From Microbacterium lacticum (GTDB taxonomy: Bacteria; Actinomycetota; Actinomycetes; Actinomycetales; Microbacteriaceae), in the NCBI RefSeq assembly GCF_006716815.1, contig NZ_VFPS01000001.1, positions 434,001-498,000 on the forward strand: a stretch of 64,000 bases of DNA, given 5' to 3'. Positions 8,149 to 17,280 of this stretch are shown one piece after another. A program made the position numbers and the translations under genes. Each line of letters begins with the position of its first letter. Position 1 is the stretch's first letter. Below the pieces are notes generated by a model. That model saw nothing but the letters and a program-made list of their open reading frames with translations, was not told the DNA's origin and ran no database searches.

Positions 8149-9573
8149 GGCTCTTCGGAATCAAGGGTGTAGCGAGGGTCTGAAACCTCCGGCCTCGAGC
8201 AGGCTCCTGGCTGTGTAGTTCGCGAGGTTGCGGAAGCCGAGCGCGGAGCCGCGGAGATGCTCGAGTCGGCCGTTGATCGCCTCTGTCGGACCGTTGCTCG
8301 TGCCGGGCAGGTCGAAGAACGCGAGGACGTCCGCGGCGCGCTGCTTCAACGTCCGACCGAGCCGGCGAATCTCGGCCAGCATCGCGGGGACGCCACTGCT
8401 GACGGAATCGATCACCGACCGCATCATCTCCTTCGCCTTCTTCTTGTCGGGTTCGCGGTAGGCGGCGACGATGCGCTGGTAGATGCCCCAGGTCGCTTCG
8501 ACCTCGACGTGCTCCTCGACCGCGAACACCGCGTCCAGCCGTGCAGTCTGCTTCTCGGTGAGGAAGCTCACGCCGGTGTGGAGGGTGCGGCGGACCCCGT
8601 AGAGCGGGTCCCCGGCTGACCGCGGTGCCCGAGAGTGTCCTGCTGAACCCTCTGCCGGGTCCGGTCCAGGGCGTCACCGGCGAGCCGGACGACATGGAAC
8701 GGATCCATCACCGGGACCGCGTCGGGGAGTTCCTCGGACGCGGCGGTCTTGAACCCACTGAACCCATCCATCGCGACTACTTCGATCTGCTTCGACCACT
8801 CCTTGGGCCGGGCGGCGAGCCACTGCTTGAACACCGCCTTCGACCGACCCTCGACCATGTCCAGCAGCCGTGCGGGACCTGTCTTGTTGCGGGCGGGCGT
8901 GAGGTCGATGATCACGGTCACGTACTTGTCACCGAACCGGGTGTGACGCCAGACGTGCTCGTCGACGCCGATCGTGGTGACGCCGTCGAACCTGGCCGGA
9001 TCGTCGATCAGCCGCCGCTTGCCCTCGGCGAGGATCGCGGTGTTCGCGGTGTGCCACGACACCCCCAGGCCTGCCGCGGCGCGGGAGACGGTGAGGTGGT
9101 CGACCACGATCGCCTTCAGCGCCCACCCGACCCCGCCGCGGGAGATCTTCGCCCGCGGCGCCGCCGCGTTCGTCGTGTCCTGCCGCCAGGTGCGGCGGCA
9201 GTGGCCGCACCGGTAGCGGCGTACCCGCACCAGCAGCGTCGTGGGCCGGTGACCGAACGGCTCGTGCGCGAGCGGACGCGTCACGGTGTCGCGCGGCACG
9301 CCCTCGGCGCCACACTTCCGACACCACGGGTCATCGTCAACGACGCGGCACTCGAGTACCGCCCGGTCGGGCTCGATCAACTGGCCGATGGCTTCGAGGC
9401 CGAGCTCATCGAGACGGCAGAACGTGGTGAGGTCAGGGGTCGCGAACGTAGGGTGGCGCAAGTCGAGGTCTTCCGGCAGATGGGCAGTGTGAGAACTTCC
9501 ATCCTGGAAGACCTCGACGTCTATCCGCGAACCAGCCGCCGACCCTCGACTACACCCTCAACTGCGAAGAGCC
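8149..9573 (-). mobile_element. ISL3-family insertion sequence, copy 2 (inverted)
   Basis: Ends begin GGCTCTTCGGAATC (left) and, read inward, GGCTCTTCGCAGTT (right), both running to AGGGTGTAG; 20 of 24 positions match. It points opposite to copy 1 and differs in sequence, so it is a related but separate element. Flanks do not match (AGATTTCA and CCTTTGCC), so no target duplication remains. Its right end cuts an IS110 transposase gene. Confidence 0.88.
8161..9461 (-). pseudogene. ISL3-family transposase with a 1-base frameshift
   Basis: Two overlapping frames together make a protein collinear with the copy 1 transposase: residues MRHPTFATPDLTTFC to DTLGHRGQPG (9461 down to about 8613), then DPLYGVRRTLHTG to GGFRPSLHP (to 8161). 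Copy 1 reads HRGMKGDPLYSARR at the same place. The break falls in a short C run at 8610-8613 (G run on the coding strand), and adding one base restores the frame. The catalytic motifs (VDEHVWRH, AMDGFSGFK, SNGPTEAINGRLEH) are all present. It is either a decayed gene or a sequencing error. Confidence 0.85.
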
Positions 9574-10276
9574 CCTTTGCCGGCGACTGAGCGAGGAGCG
9601 CAGTCGTAGCCGCGATGTTCTCGGCGAGCTCGCTGTCCAGAGCGGTGATGCGTCTGGCGAGCCTCACGGCTTCGTTCCGGGCCGTTGCAATGCCGACCTC
9701 TTCATGGCGGACGCGCCAATGGGACACCTCGCCGATCTGCGTTCTCGTGAGCGGCTTGCGCGCGTCAATGCCCAGATCCACCATCCGCAGCAAGGCGAGC
9801 AGTGCGTTGACGTTGGCCGTCCGCTCGCCTGTCATCAGCTCCCGAGCAGTCACCAGTACGCGCAATCCTGCACGTACTGCGTCGTCCGAGCGCAACTGGC
9901 GCATCCGGTCGACCTCGAGGGGCAGCACGGCGGCGGCAATCCGGCGGGCGTCCAACTGATCGGACTTGCCGATTCCGCGGTTGGCTTTGGCGTTCATCCG
10001 CGCAGCTTCGACGGCCGTGTAGCCGGTGTCGGCGACGGCGCGAGCGAGTTGCGCGCCGTAGGTGGCGGCGCATTCGATCACCCACAACACCGTGAGATCG
10101 CCACCAGTTCGACGCCCTGCCCAGGCGACGGCCCGCGCCAGGCCGCTACGGGTGGTGGGGAAGGTCGCCTCCTCGATGATCTCGCCGCTCGGTGTGGCGA
10201 GGATCGATAGGGCGTGGGTCTTGGCATGTGTGTCGACACCGATGACGAACGGGTGGGCGTGCGCGACGATAGTCAT
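9574..10276 (-). pseudogene. IS110-family transposase, C-terminus truncated by ISL3
   Basis: The N-terminal DEDD (RuvC-like) domain is clear: GVDTHAKTHALSIL holds the first Asp, WVIECAATYGAQLA the Glu and KSDQLDARRIAA the Asp pair. A helical linker follows, and the frame enters the ISL3 end just after ALLAQSPAKG. The C-terminal domain (Transposase_20) with its catalytic Ser, about 150 residues in the family, is missing, so it cannot recombine. The ATG at 10274-10276 (MTIVAHAHPFVIG) has AGGAAGGA about 15 bp upstream. Confidence 0.88.
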
Positions 10277-10647
10277 TGCGGCTCGGTCCTTCCTACTTGA
10301 GACAGATGGGCTGGCCGCGACGGCCAGTGCCAGCCCGGGTAGGAGTCACTTCGGGGCAGGACTGTGATGAGTCACAGCCTCGCTACGGCGGGGCTGGACA
10401 AGCTTCTGATCAGGTCACCGAGGTGGGCCGGGATGGCGCTGGCCGACCTGCTTCCGCTGGACAATTCAGTTCGAGGACACCGCTCACACAGGTCAGTCAC
10501 CTATTGGGTCACAGCAGTTACAGCCGGCCAACGCCATCCTTCAGCAGCCGGTCCCGGACCAGCCACCTCAAGACTCACAGTCACCTATTCGTGCAGCAGT
10601 CCCCGTGACCAAAGGTGGGTTTGAGGTCTACGGATCGGACTGAGTGG
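10277..10647 (-). other. Non-coding region upstream of IS110, candidate bridge-RNA segment
   Basis: About 370 bp with no convincing gene. In IS110-group elements the non-coding end upstream of the recombinase encodes a structured bridge RNA. Here there is a perfect 6-bp-stem hairpin (CTGTGATGAGTCACAG around 10362-10377) and a 12-bp direct repeat (see 10494). The outer end of the element was not found, so extent and function are inference. Confidence 0.3.
10494..10505. repeat. 12-bp direct repeat CAGTCACCTATT
   Basis: The same 12 bp recur at 10578-10589, 84 bp away, in the non-coding region between IS110 and the helicase gene. The role is unknown: element end, target-like sequence or chance. 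Confidence 0.5.
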
Positions 10648-10711
10648 CAATAGCCGTACGGATCTTCGACGAAACAAACATCGACGCCCGCGTCGTCTGT
10701 ACGGGCTATTG
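10648..10711 (-). terminator. Long inverted repeat at the end of the helicase gene
   Basis: CAATAGCCGTAC at 10648 pairs with GTACGGGCTATTG at 10699-10711 (one bulge), and a smaller GACGCCCGCGTC hairpin lies inside. The right arm includes the helicase stop codon (10706-10708). There is no T run. A transcription terminator or processed 3' hairpin is the simplest reading. Confidence 0.45.
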
Positions 10712-13700
10712 AACGAGTGCGTTGGACAGGTCTCGGAAGTAGTTGTGGCGCGCCCAAAAGGAGCGATCGCCAATGACGTAGAGGCGGCGTTTGGCGCGGC
10801 TGGCGGCAACGTTGACAAGGTTCGGGGTGCGTGCCCAGTAGGCGGGTGCTCCCGGTTTGCTGGGGTCACCTCCGAGGACGAGGATCACGACGTCGGCCTC
10901 GCGTCCTTGCGCTGTGTGAATGGTTCCGGCTTGGAGGCCCTGATATTTCGGGATGAGGCTGCGGAGGCGATCTGCGACGGCTCGGAACGGGGAGATGGCG
11001 ATGACCTCCGACGGCGGGATGCCGTGGTCGTTCAAGTAGGCGAGGGCCTTCTCGAACCGCTCGATCTGGCTTGGTTGGAGATGGCTGCCTGGGTTGTTGG
11101 CCGGCTCGTCGGCCCAGTAGCTGGGGGCGATGAGCGGTCCGGTTGGGCTGTCGAAGCGCTCGTCGGGGTCGTCGAGATCACGGTGGACGCCGTTGACCAT
11201 GAGGTTGTTGTAGGCGATCTGGTTGCACAGAGTGAACATCGGGTTGTCGCAGCGTCGGTGCACCAGGAGTGGCGCGCTGACCCAGACTTTGTCCTCGCCT
11301 TGATCCAGCTGGGTCCCAAACGGCGTGATGCGGTCGGCCAGGGTCTGGACGGAGGCATGTGGCGGGATCCAGGTCGTGCTGAGGCCGTAGTTGCTGGCGA
11401 TGTTGCGTTGTGCCTTCTCGGGGAGTGTGACGACGGGCTCGAGCTGGAGCGGGTCGCCCACTGCGACGATGCGTTGCGCGCGCCAGATCGCGCCGGCGGC
11501 GTACTGGGGTGAGGCTTGTCCAGCTTCGTCGATGAGGAGCCAGCCGATCGCCTCGGAGCCGATGCCGCTGAACATCCGGCTGGCCGAGGCGAAGGTTGTG
11601 GATATCAACGGGACGACGAGGAAGAACAGTTGCCAGGCAGCCCGGAGCTTCTCGGGCTCGAGGTCGCGGGGGTAGTTCCCAGCGACGACCTCACCGGCGG
11701 CGCGCAGCACGTTGAGCATGTCGCGTGCGGTGTTGGCGAGGAAGTCTTGGTGTAGTTGGAGTGCCGCGACGAACAGATCCGACCGGGCGGTGTCAAGCTC
11801 CTTGTCGAGCCAGGGGGCGTGCAGCTCTCGCTGGTCGCCCTGCCATGCCGGGCCGGGATAGGCCACACCGAACCGTTCTTCGTCCTGAGCACACAGAGCC
11901 TGAAGCCTGGCCCGTTGATCTCGGAGCCCGTCCAAGTCGTGTTGGACTGAGGACAGCCGTGCATGGGCATGGTGCACGGCATCACGGAGCCGTTGGCCAC
12001 GATCGTGCACTTCTCGGTGGTGTTGCTCGGCGTTGTCCTGTGCTCGCGACAGGTCGTTGAGGTGTGCGCGCCACGCTCGTACGGCTCGCCCGAAGGAGAA
12101 GAGTGTCTCCAGTACGCCGGGCTTCGTAGCAAGGTGTCGGTCGTGGCTGTCAGTGGCTTGCGCGCGGGCTGCGTCTGCCTGCTGCTGAACGGGCTGATGC
12201 TGAGACAGATCATGTTGGGCCCGGTTCAGATCTCGGAGTCCCTGTTCGATCGCCGCTTCCAGACCGCGTTCACGTTCAGCGAGTTCTGGGACTCGCCGGA
12301 GCCGATCCTCGGCCTGCGCCCGTTGTCGGATGAGTGCGTCGACGCGCTGCTCGACAGTGCAGAAGGCTTCGCGTGCTTGAGCCCAGGGCTTGTAGGGAAC
12401 CTTGCCGTCGCGCCACTGGACCAGCCTGGTCTGCATCCTTGGAACGCCGTTCTCGACAGGTTTCTTGGTCTTGGGGTCCTTCTCATCGAACCAGAATGCT
12501 GAGTGGAAGGCCGAACGGTTCCTCTTTCTGCCGAGTCGAGCGGCGACGAGACCCCAGGCTGTTGGCGGTGTCGCGTCGCTGGTGGAGTCGCTGCCAGTCA
12601 CGTCTTGGAGGATCTCGGTCGCGATATCACCGAAGTAGTCGATGCGGCCGCGCCACGGCGCTTCGATTGCGTCCTCGTCGGGGATCTCGGTGGTGACGTT
12701 CTCGACGGCCGCGTTGTTCGCCGACGCGACGACCATCTCGAACCCTGTCAGCTCGGGTTTGAGTTGGCGAACGATCCGGTCGTGGCCTTCGCCGTCTGAC
12801 CATCGATGGGTAACCTCAGTGAAGGCATGCGATGGCCGAGTCAGCGCTGCGAGTCGTCGGGCTCGCTCGACGACGTTCCCGGCGAGGATATCGCGCAGCA
12901 TGGTCGTCTTGCCCGTGCCCGGCGGACCGTTGACGCCCATTAGACCACTGCTGTGCCCGAGGTCGTTCAGCGCTCGATTGACGGCGAACTGCTGGCTCAG
13001 GGCCAGCGAGTGGTCCGGGTTAGCCGGCCATCGGCCCTTGGGGAGGCGCTCGATCCCGGTTCCTGCGTCGACCGCGCCCGGGTGTGTGACGACATCGATC
13101 CGGTCGGACACAGGCAGCGTCTGGTCGCCGGTGAGATACGTGGCGAGGCCGGCGCCGAGATCTCCGCGTGCGACATGGTCGCGTAAGGCCGCGAGGTCGT
13201 CGAGGTAGAAGCTGTTCAAGAAGTCGGTGTCCGTGCCGTCTTCGGCTCGTCGTGCCGACACCGCCACGCTCTCGATGACCACGCGATCGTCCGCAAGGTC
13301 ATCGAAGTCGTCGACTCCGGCGGCGACATGGGACAGCTTCAGCAACTCGTCCAGCGAGTCCGAGTCGTAAGGCGGTGGCTGCTCTCCGCCATCGGCATCA
13401 CGGCGGGCGCCTTCAAAGGCGTCAATCGAGTCGACGAATTTTCCCGCGGTCTCGTCGAACCCGTCCATCCAGCGCGGGTTGCTCGGTCCTGGATCTCGCG
13501 TACGACCGGCAGCCCAGAGCGCCGAGGACAGCACCGCCGAATCGGTGACGAGACGACCGTCGTGATTGATCAGGATCCCGGCACAGGCGCTCTCACCCTC
13601 AGGCCGCTTGTCGTAGGCATCGGGATCCTCGCCGAACACACGGCCCAACGCCTCGTAGGTCGCTTCAAGCTTGTAGACGCCCAGATATACGGTGTGACGC

Positions 13701-13918
13701 CAGACCCTTCGGGTCCCGTTGAACGGCTCGGGCGGAGCCAACGTCTCCCAGGGGAGAGGGTCACCCGATTGCCACGCGATCACCTGACGATCCGACGGGC
13801 GGGTGGCTCGACGCGTCAACGCTGGTACCCGCTGCGGGCTGAATAACTCCAACATCCACCAGAACGTCAGTATCCGCAGACGCTCATCGCTGCCCCGATC
13901 CACTCCCATGCCCCTCAT
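10706..13918 (-). CDS. SF1 helicase of the UPF1/Dna2 type with a coiled-coil insert
   Basis: I place the start at ATG 13918 (MRGMGVDRGSDERL) or ATG 13909. The frame opens further up, but that part only mirrors the recombinase gene. The 1070-residue product has a 300-residue N-terminal region of no family I know. It then has Walker A GPPGTGKT (331-338), motif Ia ASANNAAVENV, a long helical insert (about 515-680, Gln/Arg/Ala-rich, probably coiled coil), motif II LLIDEAGQA (about 794-802), motif III VGDPLQLEP, motif V GTIHTAQGREADVVIL and motif VI VNVAASRAKRRLYVIGD. This is a complete SF1B ATPase. Related helicases occur in anti-phage systems such as Mokosh, but no nuclease domain or partner gene is visible, so defence is only a guess. 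It follows a decayed recombinase by about 60 bp. Confidence 0.88.
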   Translation of the reverse strand: MRGMGVDRGSDERLRILTFWWMLELFSPQRVPALTRRATRPSDRQVIAWQSGDPLPWETLAPPEPFNGTRRVWRHTVYLGVYKLEATYEALGRVFGEDPDAYDKRPEGESACAGILINHDGRLVTDSAVLSSALWAAGRTRDPGPSNPRWMDGFDETAGKFVDSIDAFEGARRDADGGEQPPPYDSDSLDELLKLSHVAAGVDDFDDLADDRVVIESVAVSARRAEDGTDTDFLNSFYLDDLAALRDHVARGDLGAGLATYLTGDQTLPVSDRIDVVTHPGAVDAGTGIERLPKGRWPANPDHSLALSQQFAVNRALNDLGHSSGLMGVNGPPGTGKTTMLRDILAGNVVERARRLAALTRPSHAFTEVTHRWSDGEGHDRIVRQLKPELTGFEMVVASANNAAVENVTTEIPDEDAIEAPWRGRIDYFGDIATEILQDVTGSDSTSDATPPTAWGLVAARLGRKRNRSAFHSAFWFDEKDPKTKKPVENGVPRMQTRLVQWRDGKVPYKPWAQAREAFCTVEQRVDALIRQRAQAEDRLRRVPELAERERGLEAAIEQGLRDLNRAQHDLSQHQPVQQQADAARAQATDSHDRHLATKPGVLETLFSFGRAVRAWRAHLNDLSRAQDNAEQHHREVHDRGQRLRDAVHHAHARLSSVQHDLDGLRDQRARLQALCAQDEERFGVAYPGPAWQGDQRELHAPWLDKELDTARSDLFVAALQLHQDFLANTARDMLNVLRAAGEVVAGNYPRDLEPEKLRAAWQLFFLVVPLISTTFASASRMFSGIGSEAIGWLLIDEAGQASPQYAAGAIWRAQRIVAVGDPLQLEPVVTLPEKAQRNIASNYGLSTTWIPPHASVQTLADRITPFGTQLDQGEDKVWVSAPLLVHRRCDNPMFTLCNQIAYNNLMVNGVHRDLDDPDERFDSPTGPLIAPSYWADEPANNPGSHLQPSQIERFEKALAYLNDHGIPPSEVIAISPFRAVADRLRSLIPKYQGLQAGTIHTAQGREADVVILVLGGDPSKPGAPAYWARTPNLVNVAASRAKRRLYVIGDRSFWARHNYFRDLSNALVQ

Positions 13919-13979
13919 CTTGCCTGATCGGGTTGTCACAGCCGCCCCGGCGCCCAGTCTCGGCGATCGACGTGGTTCG

Positions 13980-15345
13980 CTATCTTTCACGTCCGTGCGC
14001 ATCACGCAGCACTGTGCCGGCAGATCGGAGATGGTTGCGGACTGTGCTGGGTGAGAATCCCAGGTGCTTGCCCACGCGTTCGAGCGACTCACCACCGGCA
14101 TAGCGACGAGCCACCTCCCGCACCTCATCCGGCGACGGTGTAGCACGCCGCATCCGTACACCCCGGTCCCGCAGCAGTAAGGCCAGTCGCTCCCGACCGA
14201 TCCCGATCTCGTTGGCAAGCTCTCGCAACGTGGCGCCAGCCTCGTACTGTCTCTGCGCCACGTCGAGCAGGTCCTTGCCGGCGCGAGGGAGCCTACGCGG
14301 GAGCGGCTCCTCGTGGCCGGCCTTGAGCACGCGGATGCGAATCGACTGGTGCATCGAACCGATCCGAACCAACGGCGGGGCAAGTTTCGACAAGCCTCCC
14401 GCAACGTCCACCGCACGCACAAGGCTCGAACCCTTGCCAATGGAAACGTTGGCAGAGGTTCGGGCCTTGTTCATGTCTGCGGCCCAGGTCAGCGCGTTAG
14501 CGTTGACCTGCGGATCGAGGAGCATTTCGAAGGGCCGGTTGTGCTCGACGCGCAACTCGTTGTCCTCGTCGATGAAGACCTTCGTGAAGAACGCCTGGTT
14601 GCACAGCCGCCGGTTGGTGTCGTCGCAGCGGGCGTAGATGTCAGCGCAGTTGGCGAGCAGGCCGAGCGCGTCATCGAGGTGGGCGCGAGCGTCGGCGTAG
14701 TCGCCGAAGTGCGCGTCGATACGTCGGGTCACCTTGTCGAGTTCGGCGACGATGCGGTCCTGCTCGCGCTTGAGCACGGTCAGCGGGATCGCGTCGGCGT
14801 AGTGCGCCTGCATGAGCCGGTCCTGCTCGCTTTCGAGCCGGTCGCGGCTGGTGGTGAGGCGTTCCAATTCCTCGGTTTCGGCGGCCATGAGCCGTTCGAA
14901 CTCGTGGTGGAGCATCCCTGCGAGTGCGTCCTGCTGAGCCGGCGTGATCTGCACGCGAGAGTAGTAGTCCTCGACGAGCTTCTCGACATCCTCGATGAGC
15001 ATCGCCTGGCGCGTGCAGTCGGTCCGCTTGGAGTGTCGGCCGGAGCAGACGAAGTAGCAGTACACGTTGCCGTGGCGGTTCTTCGCGTTGGAGACGATGA
15101 GCCGCGAACCGCACTGGCCGCAGTGGATAGTGCCTTTGAGGTAGTGGCCGTGGACTTGGGTCGCCTCGACGGCGCACTGACATCGCCCTTGTAGTACGGG
15201 TTGGTCAGGAGGCGATGGATGGTGGACACGGCCAAGGGCTTCGCCGGCCTCTTCGGCGTGGGCAGGCTGCGCAGTCCGCGCGAGGTGAGTTCGTCGTGGA
15301 GCTGGCTGACGCTCCAGTTCCCGGAGCGCGGTTTCGGTAACTGGC
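13980..15345 (-). pseudogene. Large serine recombinase remnant
   Basis: The C-terminal 361-plus residues are open: a zinc ribbon (HCGQCGSRLIVSN and YCYFVCSGRHSKRTDC), a long coiled coil (about 14640-14960) and a C-terminal tail with two helix-turn-helix-like stretches. Upstream, in another frame, WSVSQLHDELTSRGLRSLPTP and VSTIHRLLTNPYYKGDV belong to the recombinase domain. Between YYKGDV and VEATQVHGHYLKG some 40 residues usual in the family are missing and the frame changes, around 15175. The N-terminal catalytic domain with the nucleophilic Ser is absent. It is therefore dead, but shows that an integrative element of this class once sat here, perhaps the one that brought the helicase. Confidence 0.85.
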
Positions 15346-15402
15346 GCCTACATTGCGATCGCGGGCATCGGAGCGATAGACCCGATCTCCAACTGGTCGT
15401 TC

Positions 15403-16020
15403 ATGTCTGCACCAAAGGCTCCGATTGCACCTCGGGACATTCGCACGACGGCCGCCAACGTCAAGGGCAGACTGGACGCGATGATCGTGGACGCAGAGTC
15501 CCGCACCGACTCTGACTTGCCGACTTTCGCCCCCACGCAGCTCCACCCTGTGGTCTGGTCCGGCGCTTCCGCACACTGGGCTACGCACCAGTACCGAGTG
15601 GTAGTCCGCGAGGCAGCCGAAGGCCTCACAGTCCACTGGAAGGAACGGCTCGGCCGGAACGATGTCGATGACACGGTCTTCTGGCAGCAGACGCTCTCAC
15701 CCGGTGCGCAGGAACCAGGCAAACCGAAACTCACCTGGCCAGGAGCGTTGGACGACAAGACGGTGAGGAGCATGCGCGGCGGTCTCGAACCGCTCGCGAA
15801 GGCACTCAATTTGCTGGCCACCGGCCTGAACCTGACGGTCCGCAACGTGACGACGCATACGCGCACTGAGCTGTCAGAGCAAGAAGCGATGGAACGCCTC
15901 GCCGCCTACAGTTATCTCGCGCGACTGCTCGATCGGGCGGGCGACCGACGAGCACGAGCCGGCGCCGAGCGAGACCGCCGCGGCCTGAGCGGCCCGCTCA
16001 CATCCACTTCTGGCGTTTGA
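15403..16020 (+). CDS. Hypothetical protein at the edge of the accessory segment
   Basis: The 205-residue ORF starts at ATG 15403 (MSAPKAPIAPRDIR) without a clear ribosome-binding site. The frame is open further upstream (AYIAIAGIGAIDPISNWSF), so the true N-terminus may have been lost when the recombinase decayed. The middle (residues 30-180) looks like a soluble folded domain (QYRVVVREAAEGLTVHWKERLG). The last 30 residues are Arg/Ala-rich and look like read-through into backbone DNA. It overlaps the 3' end of corA on the other strand by 23 bp. I recognise no family. Confidence 0.5.
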   Translation: MSAPKAPIAPRDIRTTAANVKGRLDAMIVDAESRTDSDLPTFAPTQLHPVVWSGASAHWATHQYRVVVREAAEGLTVHWKERLGRNDVDDTVFWQQTLSPGAQEPGKPKLTWPGALDDKTVRSMRGGLEPLAKALNLLATGLNLTVRNVTTHTRTELSEQEAMERLAAYSYLARLLDRAGDRRARAGAERDRRGLSGPLTSTSGV

Positions 16021-17101
16021 AGATGAGGTAGAGCACGAGCGCGAACGCGACCATGGCGCCGATCGCGAGGGGGTAGCCGAAGGTCCAGCTCAGTTCGGGC
16101 ATGTTCTCGAAGTTCATGCCGTAGATCGCGCCGATGAGCGTGGGCGCGAAGAGGATCGCCGCCCAGCCCGAGATCTTCTTCATGTCCTCGTTCTGCCGCT
16201 GCGCGACGAGCGTCCCGTTGACGGTGAGGATCTGCGTCAGCGACTCCCGCAGCTCGACGACCTGCGTGTCGACGCGGCTGAGGTGGTCGGCGACGTCCTG
16301 CAGGTACGTCTGCAGGGGAGCGGGGATGCCGTACCGCTCGAAACCCTGACGCAGCAGACGCAGCACCTCGGTGAGCCCCGCCGTGGCCTGACGGAGGTCG
16401 ATCACCTCCTGACTGAGCCGATAGATGCGCTCGGTGACGCCCGCATCCCCGCTGAACACCTGCCGCTCGATCTGCTCCTTGTCGATCTCCAGCCCGCGCA
16501 GCACCGGGACGTATCCGTCGACGATCGCGTCGAGCAGGCGGTAGACGATCGCCTCGGGACCGTGGTCGAGCAGCTGCTCGTCGTCGAGCAGCGTCTGATC
16601 GCCCCGGTCGGCGGCCCCCGACGCGTCGTCGGCGTCGTGACCGTCGATCCACCGGCCGTCCTGACAGAACACGGCCACGGCGTGGGGCCGAACCAGGATG
16701 TGGAACTCGGCGAAGTCGACGTCTTCGGCCGCGTCGACGTACCAGGCCGAGCGCACCACGAGGAAGAGCGTGTCGCCGTAGCGTTCGAGCTTCGGTCGCT
16801 GGCCGGCGTGGTGCAGGTCTTCCACGAGAAGAGGATGCAGGTGCCACGCGGCGGCGAGCTCATCCACGTCCTCCGGGGAGGGGCGGGGGTACAGCAGCAG
16901 CGCGGTGCGTCCCTGGGCTCCCTCGACGAACGCCTCCGCGTCGGCGACGCTCGTCTCTCGGGGTGCCCGGACGAGGTGGCCGCGTTCGACATAGCGCGTC
17001 CGTCGCGTCGCCGGTGCGTCGGGCGCCGATCCGACCGCCGGCCGGCGCCGGAAGACGTTGCTGCGGCGCGCCGCCGATTCGTCGCGCGGTGGGTTGCCCA
17101 T
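15998..17101 (-). CDS. corA: Magnesium/cobalt transporter of the CorA family
   Basis: This 367-residue CorA channel has a soluble N-terminal funnel with a long helix (residues 180-300), then two C-terminal membrane helices. The family signature GMN is present in IYGMNFENMPELSW, between the helices. The protein ends KRQKWM, the usual basic tail. The start is ATG 17101 (MGNPPRDESAARR), preceded by GAGAGGATC; the frame opens 13 codons further up without support. The 5' end is free and backbone-like, whereas the 3' end overlaps the last foreign ORF, so the accessory segment ends at about 15.93 kb. Confidence 0.92.
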   Translation of the reverse strand: MGNPPRDESAARRSNVFRRRPAVGSAPDAPATRRTRYVERGHLVRAPRETSVADAEAFVEGAQGRTALLLYPRPSPEDVDELAAAWHLHPLLVEDLHHAGQRPKLERYGDTLFLVVRSAWYVDAAEDVDFAEFHILVRPHAVAVFCQDGRWIDGHDADDASGAADRGDQTLLDDEQLLDHGPEAIVYRLLDAIVDGYVPVLRGLEIDKEQIERQVFSGDAGVTERIYRLSQEVIDLRQATAGLTEVLRLLRQGFERYGIPAPLQTYLQDVADHLSRVDTQVVELRESLTQILTVNGTLVAQRQNEDMKKISGWAAILFAPTLIGAIYGMNFENMPELSWTFGYPLAIGAMVAFALVLYLIFKRQKWM

Positions 17102-17231
17102 GTCGGTGATCCTCTCGCTCCGCTCGATGCAGGACAGCACCCGTACGCTACCGCCCCGCGACGGCGGAGATACGGGGTTCCCACATTCCTGGGAAAAGGC
17201 TGTATGTGACGGCGGATTCTCGATACCGTCG

Positions 17232-17266
17232 GAGGGAACGGCTGTCCCGTTCGTTCCCCGTTCCTC
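17232..17266 (+). promoter_or_regulatory. Stem-loop just before the PTS permease start
   Basis: GAGGGAACGG (about 17232-17241) can pair with CCGTTCCTC (about 17258-17266) with one bulge. It ends 15 bp before the start codon, next to the ribosome-binding site. Such a hairpin could control expression of a PTS gene (antitermination or translational masking). No family is recognised. Confidence 0.35.
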
Positions 17267-17280
17267 GGATGGAGTCGAGA

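Noticed and set aside
8161..9461. Programmed frameshift in ISL3 copy 2
   Set aside because: Copy 1 of the same family has one continuous frame, so a one-base loss is simpler.
1270..9573. Composite transposon bounded by two ISL3 copies
   Set aside because: Outer flanks (TCTTAATC and CCTTTGCC) do not match and the copies differ, so a joint transposition is not supported.
10706..13918. Mokosh-type anti-phage system
   Set aside because: Only the helicase class fits; no phospholipase-D-like nuclease, kinase domain or partner gene was found.
13919..14440. N-terminal extension of the helicase to 14440
   Set aside because: The extra residues are Arg/Cys/Ser-rich, without structure, and overlap the recombinase in another frame on the same strand.
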